Assembly (NCBI GenBank): GCA_009617715.1
Contig: VTFK01000074.1
Coordinates: forward strand, 1,178,001-1,242,000
DNA length: 64,000 bases
Source: Plectrocnemia conspersa
Taxonomy: Eukaryota; Arthropoda; Insecta; Trichoptera; Polycentropodidae
Direction of reading: 5' to 3'
In this document: positions 1 to 12,602 of the stretch, in pieces
Numbering within the stretch: position 1 is the stretch's first letter
Layout of the letters: each line of letters starts with the position of its first letter
Translations under genes and position numbers: made by a program
Notes under the pieces: model-generated
Told to the model about the DNA's origin: nothing
Database searches by the model: none
Seen by the model: the letters and a program-made list of their open reading frames with translations, nothing else

Positions 1-1518
1 ATAACAGTCGATTCAATATTTTTGTATGAAATCCTCTTAAGAGATTTATGATTAGACCTTGCTTTATTAAGGAGACCCAAGTATTATTTTAATATATATT
101 CCGCAAAAAGTAAGAAAGTTGTTAATATATTAAGCTTAATATTTTGTTACTCTATGAATTCCATACATCATTTTTGCAATAATAAAATGTTAAATAAACA
201 CATAATTTCATTACTTAGTGATATGTCCAAAATATTTTTGTTCGCTAGCTGATAATGTTTATGTTCGTTTTATTACCCCTTTATTTTTCTCTGACCAAAT
301 GAAAATAAACGCGATAATAATGTTCGATTAACAGACCCTCGGGAAAAATCGTTATTCACGATCCAGCTTCGAAAACCCTTACTTTGCGGATCCAAACATA
401 TCGAAGAATTATATTCGGACTGATATTTTCATTCAAAAAAGAACCGAAACATATGTTCATATAAAAAGTATGTACATCGGTTTGCCGTCAGAACTTTTCC
501 TTGTAAATTGTCTATACGATTTTATTTAACGAAAAAGTAAGCTTCGAAATATTAAGAAGCACTTACAAGATTTTTTCTGCTTTTTATTTTATACAATGTA
601 TGACTTATATTTTGTTTAAATACTGTAATATATATTCTTGAAATTTTTAGTTTATATTTTTATTATAAACAGAGATTTTTTTTATAAGCCATCTGAATAT
701 ATTTCAGTATATTATTTATATTATGAATCTCTTTTTTTCTTTCTAAATTTTTGCTAGGTATAGTATTTTGAGTGGAATATTGATGAGTGAAAATACTGAC
801 TAAAGGAGCTTTTCTCGTTAAATTTAAAATAAAAACTAGGAAATTGCAGGAGACAGTCGCCGGGAGGTCCTTTTTTCCGACAAATGCAAGAGTTCATCGT
901 CGTTCATCGCTGCAATGGAGAAGGAATTAGAGCGGGAAAATAAAGTAATATAAACTGGAGTGCAGCTACTTGTATTTTACATTTGCATATCGTAATTAAA
1001 TTTTGGGATGAGAAATGAAGCACAAGTCTTTGCTTTAATATTACAATTAAAATGCAGACTGCATGAAAAATAAATATTTTTGCTAAGATATTATTTTTAT
1101 ATTTTTTATTGAAAAACAACGAATTTTACTTATCAGGTGAGATTTAGAGGCTCTAAAGATCTTTATGGCTCTTGAAGATAGTCTAACTCATAAACTCGCT
1201 GCAAACAAACCTTTAAATCATATCTTCGAACTTCATACATTTATTATCGTTTTACAATCACTGAATTCGAACACCACACATAGTTAAATTATCTCGATTT
1301 AATTTTTAGCACAATGCTTTATTACTGCCAGGCTTTTTTCAGTTGCAAACTAAATTTTGCTTGTTTAAAATATTAAAATTAAATAAAATCCTTTATATTT
1401 CGCTTTAATTAATCGAAACATTTCTCTGTATCATAATTTAATAATGCTTGTCATTTTTATTTATTGATTTACCAACAAAATTATAAAATTAAAAAGATAA
1501 ACATAATTTATTAGTTAA

Positions 1519-1680
1519 GAACGGAATAGCGTAGTCCGTAACGTCTCATACTACCTAATAACTCTGAGGTTGCGGGTTCGAGCTCCAGCAGCGGCACTCA
1601 AATTTTTATTTAAAAAAAATGTCCCCAGCAAAAAAAAAATAAAAACAGCTGCATTGACATCTATTAGATATATTTTAGTA
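1519..1680 (+). mobile_element. tRNA-derived SINE copy
   Basis: A tRNA-like head carries an A-box-like stretch around 1527 and a B box GGTTCGAGCTC at 1574-1584. It is followed by an AT-rich body and the motif CAGCTGCATTGACATCTATT. The same order of head, body and TGACATCTATT motif recurs at 7560 and, reversed, near 62800, so this is a dispersed family rather than a tRNA gene; no cloverleaf with a plausible anticodon arm is evident. Confidence 0.6.
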
Positions 1681-4600
1681 ACTAAAGTATACACTCCAAC
1701 GAAATAATACTATGATTATTTCTATTTAAATCGTAGAAATGTATTCAAGTTGTTAATTAAACATTGCGTAAAATTTCTTTCCATCCCATAAAAAAATGCT
1801 CAATCTCACTCACGTCGCGTCACGAAACGTCATCACGAAAGTAATTACACCATCCCATTGTAAGGCGCATCACAAAATGAGATAGGCTTCGCACATGACA
1901 CGCTCAAGAATGGAATGCACATCATAAGCTCAACTGCGGGCGAATTGTCCTCGATTTCAGCTGAAGCCACGGCGATAAGGAAGAGCTTAATTTCAACACG
2001 TACAATAGAGCCTTCATATACGTATATAATGTATGCATGTGTGTTTGTGTGAACCTTCACTAGAGGTGGCACCTCTTAATTGAGATTCTGAATCTGGGTC
2101 CAATTAAATTCCTCTTCGCCGTCATACACATCATTTGCATATACCTTTTTTTTATTTGTGCTAAATCTACAGAGTGTAGCAAATGAATATTTATGTATTT
2201 GGTTTGGTTTTACATATACTTATATATGTAAAATATAATTTGTATGTTAAAAACTAGAGTTGACGAAAATAATACTTTATTTATATAATTTTTTTTAAAT
2301 TATTTTATACTGTGAATTTTAAAGACAACGTTAGGTACTTGCATATTTAATAAAATTACAATATCCTGTAATACTTTTAATTAAAAACACGAGATAGCTT
2401 CAGATTTTAAGTCCGAGTAGTGTCAATTTATCAGCCAGTAAGACGCCTGGTGAATTTTAATATAAATAATTTTGTATACCAATATCTAGGTGAATCAAAG
2501 TGGTGTAGAAATTCGCCTAGTAATCGTATAAGAGTACTCAAAAATGTATGCTAGTGTCTCTCAAAATAAATTAATTTGTCGGCGTGAATGCGTGTCTGAG
2601 TTTTAGCAAACCTTTTTATACATATCCTGCGAGCAGCTTTCACCAATAATTAAAATATTTATTGAAAGCAAATACGATATAATGAAGTTAAAGTATGTAT
2701 TTATGGTAAATATCCATTAACAAATCTATTGTGATGCGTTCACGATCCAATTACGGAAATGTTTGAGTTTTAGTGCAATACATTGTTTAATGGTGTCAAA
2801 AGGTTATACAATATTTTAGCCAGTAATAACATTTATGGATTTTGGAATTATGCAGTATTAATTGTTTGCTATTACTCATTTATTAAGCGCCTTTGCTTAA
2901 ATAATTATAATTCCTATAAAGATCTTACGCATCGCATCATCAGTTTATTACTGCCATTTATTAAAAGACTTAGTAAACAATTATTGTGTGACACACATGT
3001 CAAATAATCTTTGGAGAATAAAATAAATAACAAAAAGTTTGCTTTTCATGAAAATTACTCCACAACACATCAACTTAATCATCAGATTCATCTAAAGAAA
3101 GATATTCCAACTTAATCTTTGATACGACTTGGAAGCTAAGATACGCAATACTATATCCAGAAAAACTATCTAATATAACTCAAAAACGGTAATAAACTAT
3201 ATATTTATTTACTATACATATTTTATTATACAGTAATATAATAGATAGATATTAAGTTAATCACAAGAGTTATTTTTGACATTATCCTATGACACTTTGG
3301 ATACTGATTTATAGAGATGCTTTACAAAATAGTGTAAGATTTGCTTACCGTTCTAAGCTGTAATCATAACATTAGAGCATTAAGCTTTAAAAGGGTCAGT
3401 AGACCTTTATAAGAAGTAATCGCATACCTCAAAGAGGTTCTAATCTATTTTACTAAGGTGATCTTGACCACTGAAAAATAAACAGCAATTATTTTAAGGT
3501 AACAATAAAATAATATATAATAGTAGAACTTTTCTTAAAAATTTTATTAATATTAATAGAATAAAATATGATTCATTATACGTCAATTAGATGCTTTGTT
3601 AAATCTAAATAAATAATATCGATAGATATTGTACTTTATAAAATGAGTATATTATCAATAAATTAATTATGCAAAAAATCGCAGCAAATATGTTTTTTAT
3701 ATGTATATATTTATTTAATAGCTATTAGATTAAAAAAAATGATCTAGTCTTTCAATAAAAAAATATACGACCATCTATATTTGATATATATTTTAATTTG
3801 TATAAATGTAATTTCACACAATGTTTCAGTTAAATCATATCTGAGTAAATTTTACCGGTAAAATATATATTTCTACTATCAAAATAAGATCACTTGAATG
3901 TCACTAAAAATATATTATCATTAGTAATAAACATTCACTGTTAACATATATTCAAGAGAATTGAGCAATACATAAATCAGATTTTTAATATGTTCAGTAA
4001 TTATAGTTATAAATTTATTATGCATTATATAATCATAATATATTATTTTTATTCCCAATGTATCGCATTGGGTCAACGATTGTCATGTTATATTTACAAT
4101 AGTAATAATACTATAAAAGTAAGCAAAAGCGATTCAAAATCCCGCTGCTTTTTGAACATTTCTTGTATTGTACGTGTAAGAAAACCGAATTGCCCGGGGG
4201 ACGAAAGGCGCCGGCTCATTGAATATTTCCAAATTTTCAACCCCTAAAAAGGGGTAGGTCGGTCTCGTTTCGAGAGCTCTGGGGATCTCTGGTAGCGGTT
4301 AGCTTTTATCGCTATTGTTATACTAGTTGTGGGTGTGAGTGTTTTCAACAAATCACATTTTCATACATTACAGGTGAAATATGGGACAAAAATTACAATT
4401 GGCGAGAAACTGTTGAAATTATTATGTCTTGTGTATAATCATTTAAATTAAGATATTTTGAAATAATATTTATTATTCAATTAAACAGAAATATAAATCT
4501 TTAATAAAAAAGATTTTACAATCATAATTGAGATGCATTTGGTCAAAATAAAAGTGGTTCCAAGAAACGTTGTTTATATTGTTTACCGAACGGTCGTCAC

Positions 4601-7557
4601 ATAATAAAATATTACATAGAACAAAAACTGCATTAAAAACGCTTATATATTTTTTCTTCTCATCTATGTATAGGTTTTTAGTATTATATAAAAAATTCAA
4701 AATATTTAAGCAATCAAAATAATATTTATAATTTATTGCTATAATTTTAAAATATTTTTTTTCGTATGGTTTTATATTTTTTTTGGATATGAATTTTTAG
4801 TGTTTAAGAAGTCTTGTAGAGCTGCTGTTAGTGCTTATTAGATTAAGCGAGTACGAGATTTTTCTAATCAATTTTGAGCGGCTTGGATAAATGCGAAATT
4901 GTACCATATCGTTAAAATTCACTTTTAATATGTATGCCCTTTAATTAAATATTTTTCCAATGTGGCTATTTTGCCAGCTTTACAGTAATTTCACAAAAAA
5001 TAAAAATGAACGTCTTTGTAAATCATAATAATGGGTTTGTTTTCATAACTATGAGCTTCGATGAGTTAGTCATGGTTTTCAAAAGTTTGTGATTGTGGGA
5101 AAAATAAAGGTTTATTTTAGGGTTTTTAATAAACAGATGGATTAATATGTGACTTGTATTATTAAAAATGCAAAAACGTTTTATTGCATGTTTAATAATT
5201 TTAATACTAAAAGTTTCCTAGTTTACAAACTATTTATTTTTTGTAGTGAATGGTACGTTCCGATTTTTTTTATTGCTATTAAACATTTTTTTTATTAAAC
5301 GATAAATATAAATTTTGGATTTTTTAAGGTTTAAGAAATTTCGTACAGGAGATACGATTCTAAAATATATTAACCAACGCAATTACTGCTTTTAAAACGG
5401 ATATTTATTGTTAGCCTGGCACGTTTTAAAATGCAAAAAATTAAAGGAATGCGCTCTTTAGATACAACTGATCGTTTCGAAACAAACATAAAAATTTTAA
5501 CATAAAACGAAAAATTAAATATATTTAAAAAAAAATATATTTTAGATGTTTTTTACTTTTTTACATAATGATACGACATTAAATTAAATAGAAATTGTAT
5601 TTATTAGGGACGTAAATCTAATTTAATATAAGTTCATCTTTGTATTTATATTTCATACAACTTAAAAACCGCACGTCACTTGACAAAATCAAAAGTTCAC
5701 ATATCAAAAGCAACAGTACTCCTTGTGTTCAACAAAATGTAAAACTTTTAACGACCGACTATGAACTTCCTGAATAGAAAGACCCAAACAATTTGTCTAT
5801 GAGATTATATTTTAAAATTGGAACAAGAATTATTAATATTCATTCAAAAGTTTTGATATTACTAAGTCTCCTTATTTTATATAATAACCTGAACTTGTAT
5901 TTATATGTTATTATATTTTTTCATACATATTCTGGCGATGTCATTGTCTGGAACGAAAGTAAACACATGATGAGGTAATCAGGCTGACCTACTTTTCTTG
6001 GATTTTTTGCGACTCGCTTTGTTTGAGGTATAATAAGTATTTCAATATTAATATGAAATTTTATTATGTATCATGCAAGTTACATGGATAATTCATGCAT
6101 AATTACAGACTAGCAACTTTTATGCAAAGTATCATGCTAATAATAATAAAAAAGGCCTACGCTCGTTTTATTATATTTTTTTGATAGTTAAAGTGTGTTG
6201 TGAATTATTCGTTATCGGCCGCCGTTACTTAGTGCTAAATTAACACTTAACGGCGTTATATATAAGGGCCTTTATCGTTTGATGTTGAAAAGCCTCGTCA
6301 TAAATTGACGTCCTTCTCTTCCCTAATGAGCGCTCTTCTCCTTCCGCGCTAAGGTGAAGACAAGCCGAGCCCGATAACAATATTTTCAAATCTTGATTTA
6401 TGAACAAAGTTTAACATCACGGTAACGTCAAGCGCTAAAATGACAGGGGTGAACAAAAATGTTAACAAATTTGAGAAATTTCGATGGTGACTGGCGCTAT
6501 CCGTATAATATCGCTATATTTTGTCCAATTAAAACCGTATCTTGAAAAAAAAAAAAATGTTAATGTGACTTTGCTGTCAAAACAAGTGCCAGAAAAGCTA
6601 GTAACAGTTAAATCTATAAACACATATAAATTTCCATATATAATATATAAAAGACTGTGTTGTCCTAGATTTATTGTTCCAAAAGAAGAAAGATTTAGTA
6701 CCTGTATTTTCGAAAAAAAATATACAAATAAATTTATATATTTTTTTATTACTAAAGAGACATGACTTCTTTTTAAACAACGTGTTGTGTTATTTAAAAA
6801 AAATAATAACAATCACATATTTTTTATAAGAAATGGTAAATAAATGGCAAATTCAGAGTAACAAACTTAAAGCCATACGTCAATTTTTATAAAAGCTATG
6901 TTGTTAAGACGTGTGCCAAAGATATATTTAAGGTAATTATATATTTGGCACACGTTTGTGACAAGCCTATTTTTTTTGGCGCAAATGACGCTTTTAAAAT
7001 AAATATGTATTGGTAACCTGATACGTGTTTAAATGCATATCCTAAAAAATAATTATGGTGGCAATATAATAAATACATAATAAATATATAATTATACATT
7101 TAAAAATATAGTTGTGTTGCACACCTAAAATAGATGAGCACTATTCCACAAAAATAAAATTCCTGCTCCTGATAGCTATCGCTAAAAAATCCCTGTGTTT
7201 GATAAGCTCATTTAGAAGCTGAATGGTTCGTACAAGAGGAGCGTTCTTAAGCGCTGACGCCTGGTCAAGAATAAGGGACGTGATAGTGAGCATCTAGCAC
7301 TCTAAAGCTCGCAGCCGAAAGTCAACTACATTAGTGACAGAACATGATGCGATCGTCAAATATTGTACTAAATTGCTGAAGGTAGCTTAAGAAACGATCA
7401 AAATCTCAGCTACAATTTTAAACTTAGAGCTACTCAAACATATGTGTAACTGGTACACGTTTTACATGTTGAGAAACCTGTTTTAAGCTTGCTAAGGCAA
7501 ATCCTCAGATATTAACATGCTGAGCTATAGATATTTTACGTAAGACATTAAGGACAT

Positions 7558-7815
7558 TAAGGACGAAATAGCATAGTCCGTAACGTATCCAACTAGTAAC
7601 TCTGGAGTTACGGGTTCGAGCCTCGGCAATGCAATCGAATTTTTATTTATAAAAAATGCGCTATTATTAAAAAAAACAGTCCCAGCTGCAGTGACATCTA
7701 TTGCTTATCATTTATAACATAATAATATATAATTATTAATATAGATGTCACCGATTCGCAGCCTTTTAGTCTAGTGGTTAATATTTACTTGTATATATTC
7801 ATTATATCAGTTGGT
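7558..7815 (+). mobile_element. tRNA-derived SINE copy, extended
   Basis: The head is nearly identical to the copy at 1519, with an A-box-like segment and B box GGTTCGAGCC at 7613-7622, and the body reaches TGACATCTATT near 7705. Here the similarity to the reversed copy near 62800 continues through an AT spacer to ATAGATGTCA (about 7742) and into a second tRNA-like A box, AGTCTAGTGGTTA, near 7770. This suggests either a composite SINE or two nested insertions. Confidence 0.55.
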
Positions 7816-9867
7816 ATTTACCCCGTTGTAACGCATTGGACTTACGTCTGCCAGGTTATAATGGAAGATTTAAAAAAAAAAAATATATGTCGTTCATTTT
7901 CAAAATATGAGGCTGGCGTACATATACTAACAACTCCTTGAGCCATAAGTGGTCGGTTGGTGAGTGATTAATTTCTTGCCGGCCGACCTATTTCAGTCTT
8001 TCACCTCCCGATCCACTTACAGAAACTGCTATAATTCATCCTGTCTCATTTGATCAAAATATATTATATTTAATTTTAAAGCGTCTTTATTATTGTATAG
8101 TAATTAATTATCTATTGGTCAATGATTCAACTTTCAATAAATTTATTTACAACAGATTTACAAAGTTTTTTTGTACCCAAAAACTAACATCAATATAATG
8201 GTGCACATTTTAAAACAATTAGATTACAAATTAAAACATGCTTCATTATAAAAAGCTATATTTTTTATATAGTATATGCTATTTAGCATGTGTATGTTTT
8301 ATAATACAAAATTAAACGTATAAATAATTATAACAAAAACTATGGAAAATAAACTTGTCACACTTTAAGATATTAAAAATTACTACATAAAGTAAAAATA
8401 ATTTATATGATAAGTAAAAGATAACTAGATACTAGCAATAGATTTTTATGATTTCAAACATTTTTTAAGCTCAAATGAAACCAATTATCAGTCAGTGAGT
8501 AATAAACTGTTACAGACTTATGAGTGGTGATGGATAGATTTTCATGAAAATGTCTAGCTCAATCAACCATGGAGCAAGTTCTTTTTTTTTTATTACTAAA
8601 TGTTTCGGTCTTAAATAAATTAAGTAGGATTATTTAAAAATATAATTGCAAAGCAAGATATATTTTACTTTAAAAATTCGCTATAACAGACCTTTAAAAC
8701 ATTTTTTTTAAATATATGCTAATAAATTAAAGTCGTGCTTATAAACATAAACGTATAATATATATTTTTCGTCGAGAAAGTTTCCTGGAAAATAACTTTT
8801 TGCCTTGTACGTTTAATGGTCGCGATTGTTCGGCAGCTTTTGGCGGCACTCCAAAAAAAATATCCACCCTAATAAGCCTCGAAATTTTTACTCTCAAATT
8901 GAAAGCTGGCCTCTCTCGCATTTCAATTCAAACGCAACAGCTCCATTTTTATTTTACTCTTTATCGCCGGATAGAGTCGATATTGCAGCTTAATGCACGA
9001 TGGGAGGTTGAGCGATATATAATTTGTCGGCAACATGTGCAGAAAGTAATATAGCCTTGTCGTAAATTCAATAAAGGCCACGGGAATCGAAGGATGTACG
9101 ACGAACACTTCATAAATATTGTATGACCGAGAATCAGGATTGTATAATATTTTATAATAGTGCGCGACAAGAGAGTTGGATGGGGAAAAAATATGTATCA
9201 ATATATAAGGGTTGTGCGATAACTCCAGGGAATATAAAAACGTGCTAACAGAAAAATACCGAATATATATGGCCATTGAAATGGGTCGTTTAGTTGTTCG
9301 GCATGTTTAATATATATAATCAAAACAATAAATTGTTATACTAATGACCTTTTTTGTTCATATACTCATTGTCCAATTTATGACTTTTAATCCACTAAAC
9401 TGCAATGTAAATAAAAATATTAAATAAATATTAAAAAATATTAAGAATTACAACTTAATTATATGTAAATATATCACTATACGTAAAGATGTACCACGCT
9501 GTTTATACTAAAGTATATAAAATATAATTTAACGTACAAAAATAAGATAGAATATACCGTTCCGTCTCGGTTAAGATTAGGTAAAACACCATATGCTTAG
9601 CATATACAATATTATATATGTATCTTTATATAGATATTGAAATTCATAATTTATAAAAAAAAAACAATCAATATGGAATGAGAATAAGATATTCATACGT
9701 ATAATTCATAACAAAATATTTCGTTTGTGAACACGTTTGTGATTTGTGCAATTAATAAACAAGTTTTAATACAATCTGAGCAGATTAAAATCTTATAAAA
9801 TATATAATAATACAATTTCATGCAATAATAACATAATCAATACAATCCTTATTTTATTTTTTAATTC

Positions 9868-9868
<1 letters not shown>

Positions 9869-9914
<46 letters not shown>
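9869..9914. repeat. TA dinucleotide microsatellite
   Basis: About 22 uninterrupted TA units. It is likely to be length-polymorphic and a place where assemblies err. Confidence 0.95.
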
Positions 9915-9918
<4 letters not shown>

Positions 9919-10870
9919 AATATATGATAATCTCTATGAGTTATAAAAATTATTTGAGAATATTTATCTAGCACAGTTTGAAAAATCATCATGATATTAA
10001 TTTGTGAGATAAGGAAAATTTATGAAAAATTAATTTATGATTGCTATTTAAAATTAAAGTTATATAAAAATATGAAACACAATAGAAATTGAAAGACACA
10101 AAGGTTTATTCAAAGATTTAATCGCCACTACCTAGTGACGTAATAAACTTGCAAACAATATCTCAAGAATAAATTAAAAACATTGTTCTATATTTTATAA
10201 AATCTTTATTCGTATATCACATGCTAAAACTTGTTTTAGACGTTTATAATTTATTAACATATTATTAGAATTTTTACGCCCATGTCCTTTGCTAAAACGT
10301 TTTTAGACCTGCCGATTTAATCCCAACATTGGGTGCTCCAACTGAGCTTTTCAATTAATGAATCTGACATGACGTGAAGTGTCACATCCCCTACACTAGG
10401 CATTCGATGAAGTTTAAGCGAACGGAAGAGGACATTCAGGACATCCTTTAGTGAAAGTATAGCTTTCAAGGTGTCCATCAGATAATTACAAAAAAATACA
10501 TACTCCAAATCGTAAGCTGAATTTGAGTAGTGAGTCAATTTATACACATTTGTTAATTTGTATGTATACACCTGGGAGTGAGTTAAATATAGGTACTTTT
10601 CCATGTTTATTTTAGTTGTTATTTATTTATTATTATTTTATATTGCATTTAGAATAAATCATAAAAATAAATCTCACCGTTTCATTGTTTTGATTTCTTT
10701 TACTAATTTTTATATTAATATGTTTTAATAATTTATTTCAACACATTATATAGATATCATTACATTAATTAAAATTAAAGCAAATATTATATAACTACAA
10801 TATTTTAAATTAAATATTTCTTCAGTTACATATAAATATCTGGGTTATCCCAAAACAGTGAAAAATTGAA

Positions 10871-10888
10871 CACCGTACATGTACGGTG
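10871..10888. repeat. 18-bp perfect palindrome with GTACATGTAC core
   Basis: CACCGTACATGTACGGTG reads the same on both strands. A related palindrome with the same GTACATGTAC core lies at 26716-26737, and both have a nearby CAGTGAAA-type flank (inverted at the second site). They may be pieces of the same DNA transposon family. Confidence 0.7.
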
Positions 10889-11811
10889 GCCTTCATAAGA
10901 TTCCCTTGTCGTCTGGACGAAGTACCGTTACGCGAAATAGCATACTTTATCTCTTTTTTCGTTGCGTGCGACACCCCTCCCACTTTAATTTCTAGGGTAT
11001 CGGCGTCAGTTCTGGTTTGTTAAATGAATGAATTTGATTATCCTAGAATACTACTAACTTCATTCCATAATTTGACTCCTTATGTATCTGATTTTTTTAA
11101 TTTCGCGCAGAATTTCAACGATCTTTTAAATAAATATAAATATTATAGTCATTATTAAATGGGTTCCTACTATTTTTGCTTCCAAAAGCAATAAAATATT
11201 TGTATTTATTATAAGAAAGGGACATTATTATATAATAAAAATAAAATGGTGAATATTTCTTTAGAAGCGCAGGGTAACACCCCCACGGTGTATGGCTGAG
11301 AGGCAAATAGTAGTGGATTCTAATTAGAATCTAACGGTAAACCGTCGAGCTCGATAGGGAATCTTATGATGCATACGGCGATACTCCTCAAAGAGACATA
11401 GGTTGGAATTACTAAGAAAATCTCTAATTCTATCTCAAGAAAACTGTGGCCTGTTGACGAGTTTGCTTATGATTATTACTTATGAAATTGTATCCTTAGG
11501 GAAGAATATTTATATTTAAGAGTTGGTTGAGGAACATGGCTAAGAGCTGGCCACCGAAGAAATAATAGATTTGAATCGCGAGAAACAACATGATATTGTC
11601 TGAAGAGAAAGAGAAAGAGGCTTAGAAACCACTTACTTAAAATGAGATTGAGATATCTGTAAAATGTTGGAAGTAGTAAAAAGCAGTGTGAGGCATAAAT
11701 CTATTCAATGTAAATGCAATGTTACATTTTTACCATAAAGAATAGGTTTTTAGTTAAGATTGCATGATAAGAAAAAGATTGTATTTAGCTATCAGTGATA
11801 GCAGTGACTTC

Positions 11812-11863
11812 GATATAAATAATTAATAAATGTATATCTATATTTATTAATTATTTTTATATC
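11812..11863. repeat. AT-rich inverted repeat
   Basis: A left arm beginning GATATAAATAATTAATAAAT is mirrored about 10 bases later by a right arm ending in TATATC, with one or two mismatches. It is low in complexity and could form a hairpin. No other function can be argued. Confidence 0.5.
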
Positions 11864-12569
11864 AAAATTTTAGGGTAAGGGAACAAAGAATTATGATGGG
11901 AAAATTTTTCTTAAGCTCAATTTATGTTATAAATATGATATATTAAACTATAATTAAGTTTAAATTGATTTTACAATCAGTAAACATTGTTTTAGCACTC
12001 TCAAAACCTTTTAATCAACACTGAAGATTGCAATTTTTCGATGGTAAAATATAGCTATAAAAATAGCACAAAACTCACTTGTACCGCTAATATTTACATA
12101 CATTGCATCCAGATTGTGCAGCAAAATAAAAAAATACCACATCACGAATACGCACAACAGGGATTAAAAAACTTTTATTTCAGAATACAAAGTTGTCCTT
12201 ACAAATTCTCAAAACAGCACACAAAAAAGTAAATTTATACTTCACGGTTGGTAAAGCGTGAAGAGTAAGTTCGCTTTACAAAGGGCTATGTATATTTAGG
12301 GTGATACAAACATATGTACTAATTTATGTACATATATTTTATACACAACATCCTGGAGCGTATAGCTTTTCTAAATAAACACAGGATAGAACAAAAACAT
12401 TTACCGAAAAACTACTTCTAAGATTTTGCGTATATTGACATTTTATCTCTTTATATAACATGTTGTATATAGACTTTTAATAAAAATACTATATTTAAAT
12501 AATAAGTATGAGTAATAATATAGAATAGGTTTACCGTTAATTTTCATTGAAAATTCAATTATTGGATAT

Positions 12570-12575
12570 TTTATT
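12570..12575 (-). terminator. TMLHE polyadenylation signal
   Basis: TTTATT on the plus strand reads AATAAA on the minus strand, 28 bases past the TMLHE stop codon. Confidence 0.6.
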
Positions 12576-12602
12576 AATTAATTAATTTCAAAGTTCTTTA
12601 GC

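Larger units (their letters stand above)
1..12602. other. Gene-poor flank downstream of TMLHE
   Basis: No exon with recognisable protein similarity was found on either strand. The open frames here are short, AT-rich and lack splice context. The stretch holds two tRNA-derived SINE copies, a TA microsatellite near 9870, an AT-rich foldback near 11812, a palindrome at 10871, and two blocks of higher GC and high complexity (about 6200-6420 and 8760-9080) that do not look like simple repeats and may be regulatory or old insertions. A GC-richer patch at about 4190-4330 has no assignable identity. Confidence 0.6.

Noticed and set aside
1519..1600. Possible tRNA gene (A and B box-like sequence)
   Set aside because: Recurs as part of a longer dispersed unit and has no convincing anticodon or acceptor stem; called SINE instead.
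8800..9276. Overlapping frames of 84 and 117 codons
   Set aside because: Two strands are open at the same place, no family is recognisable, and no splice or promoter context supports either.
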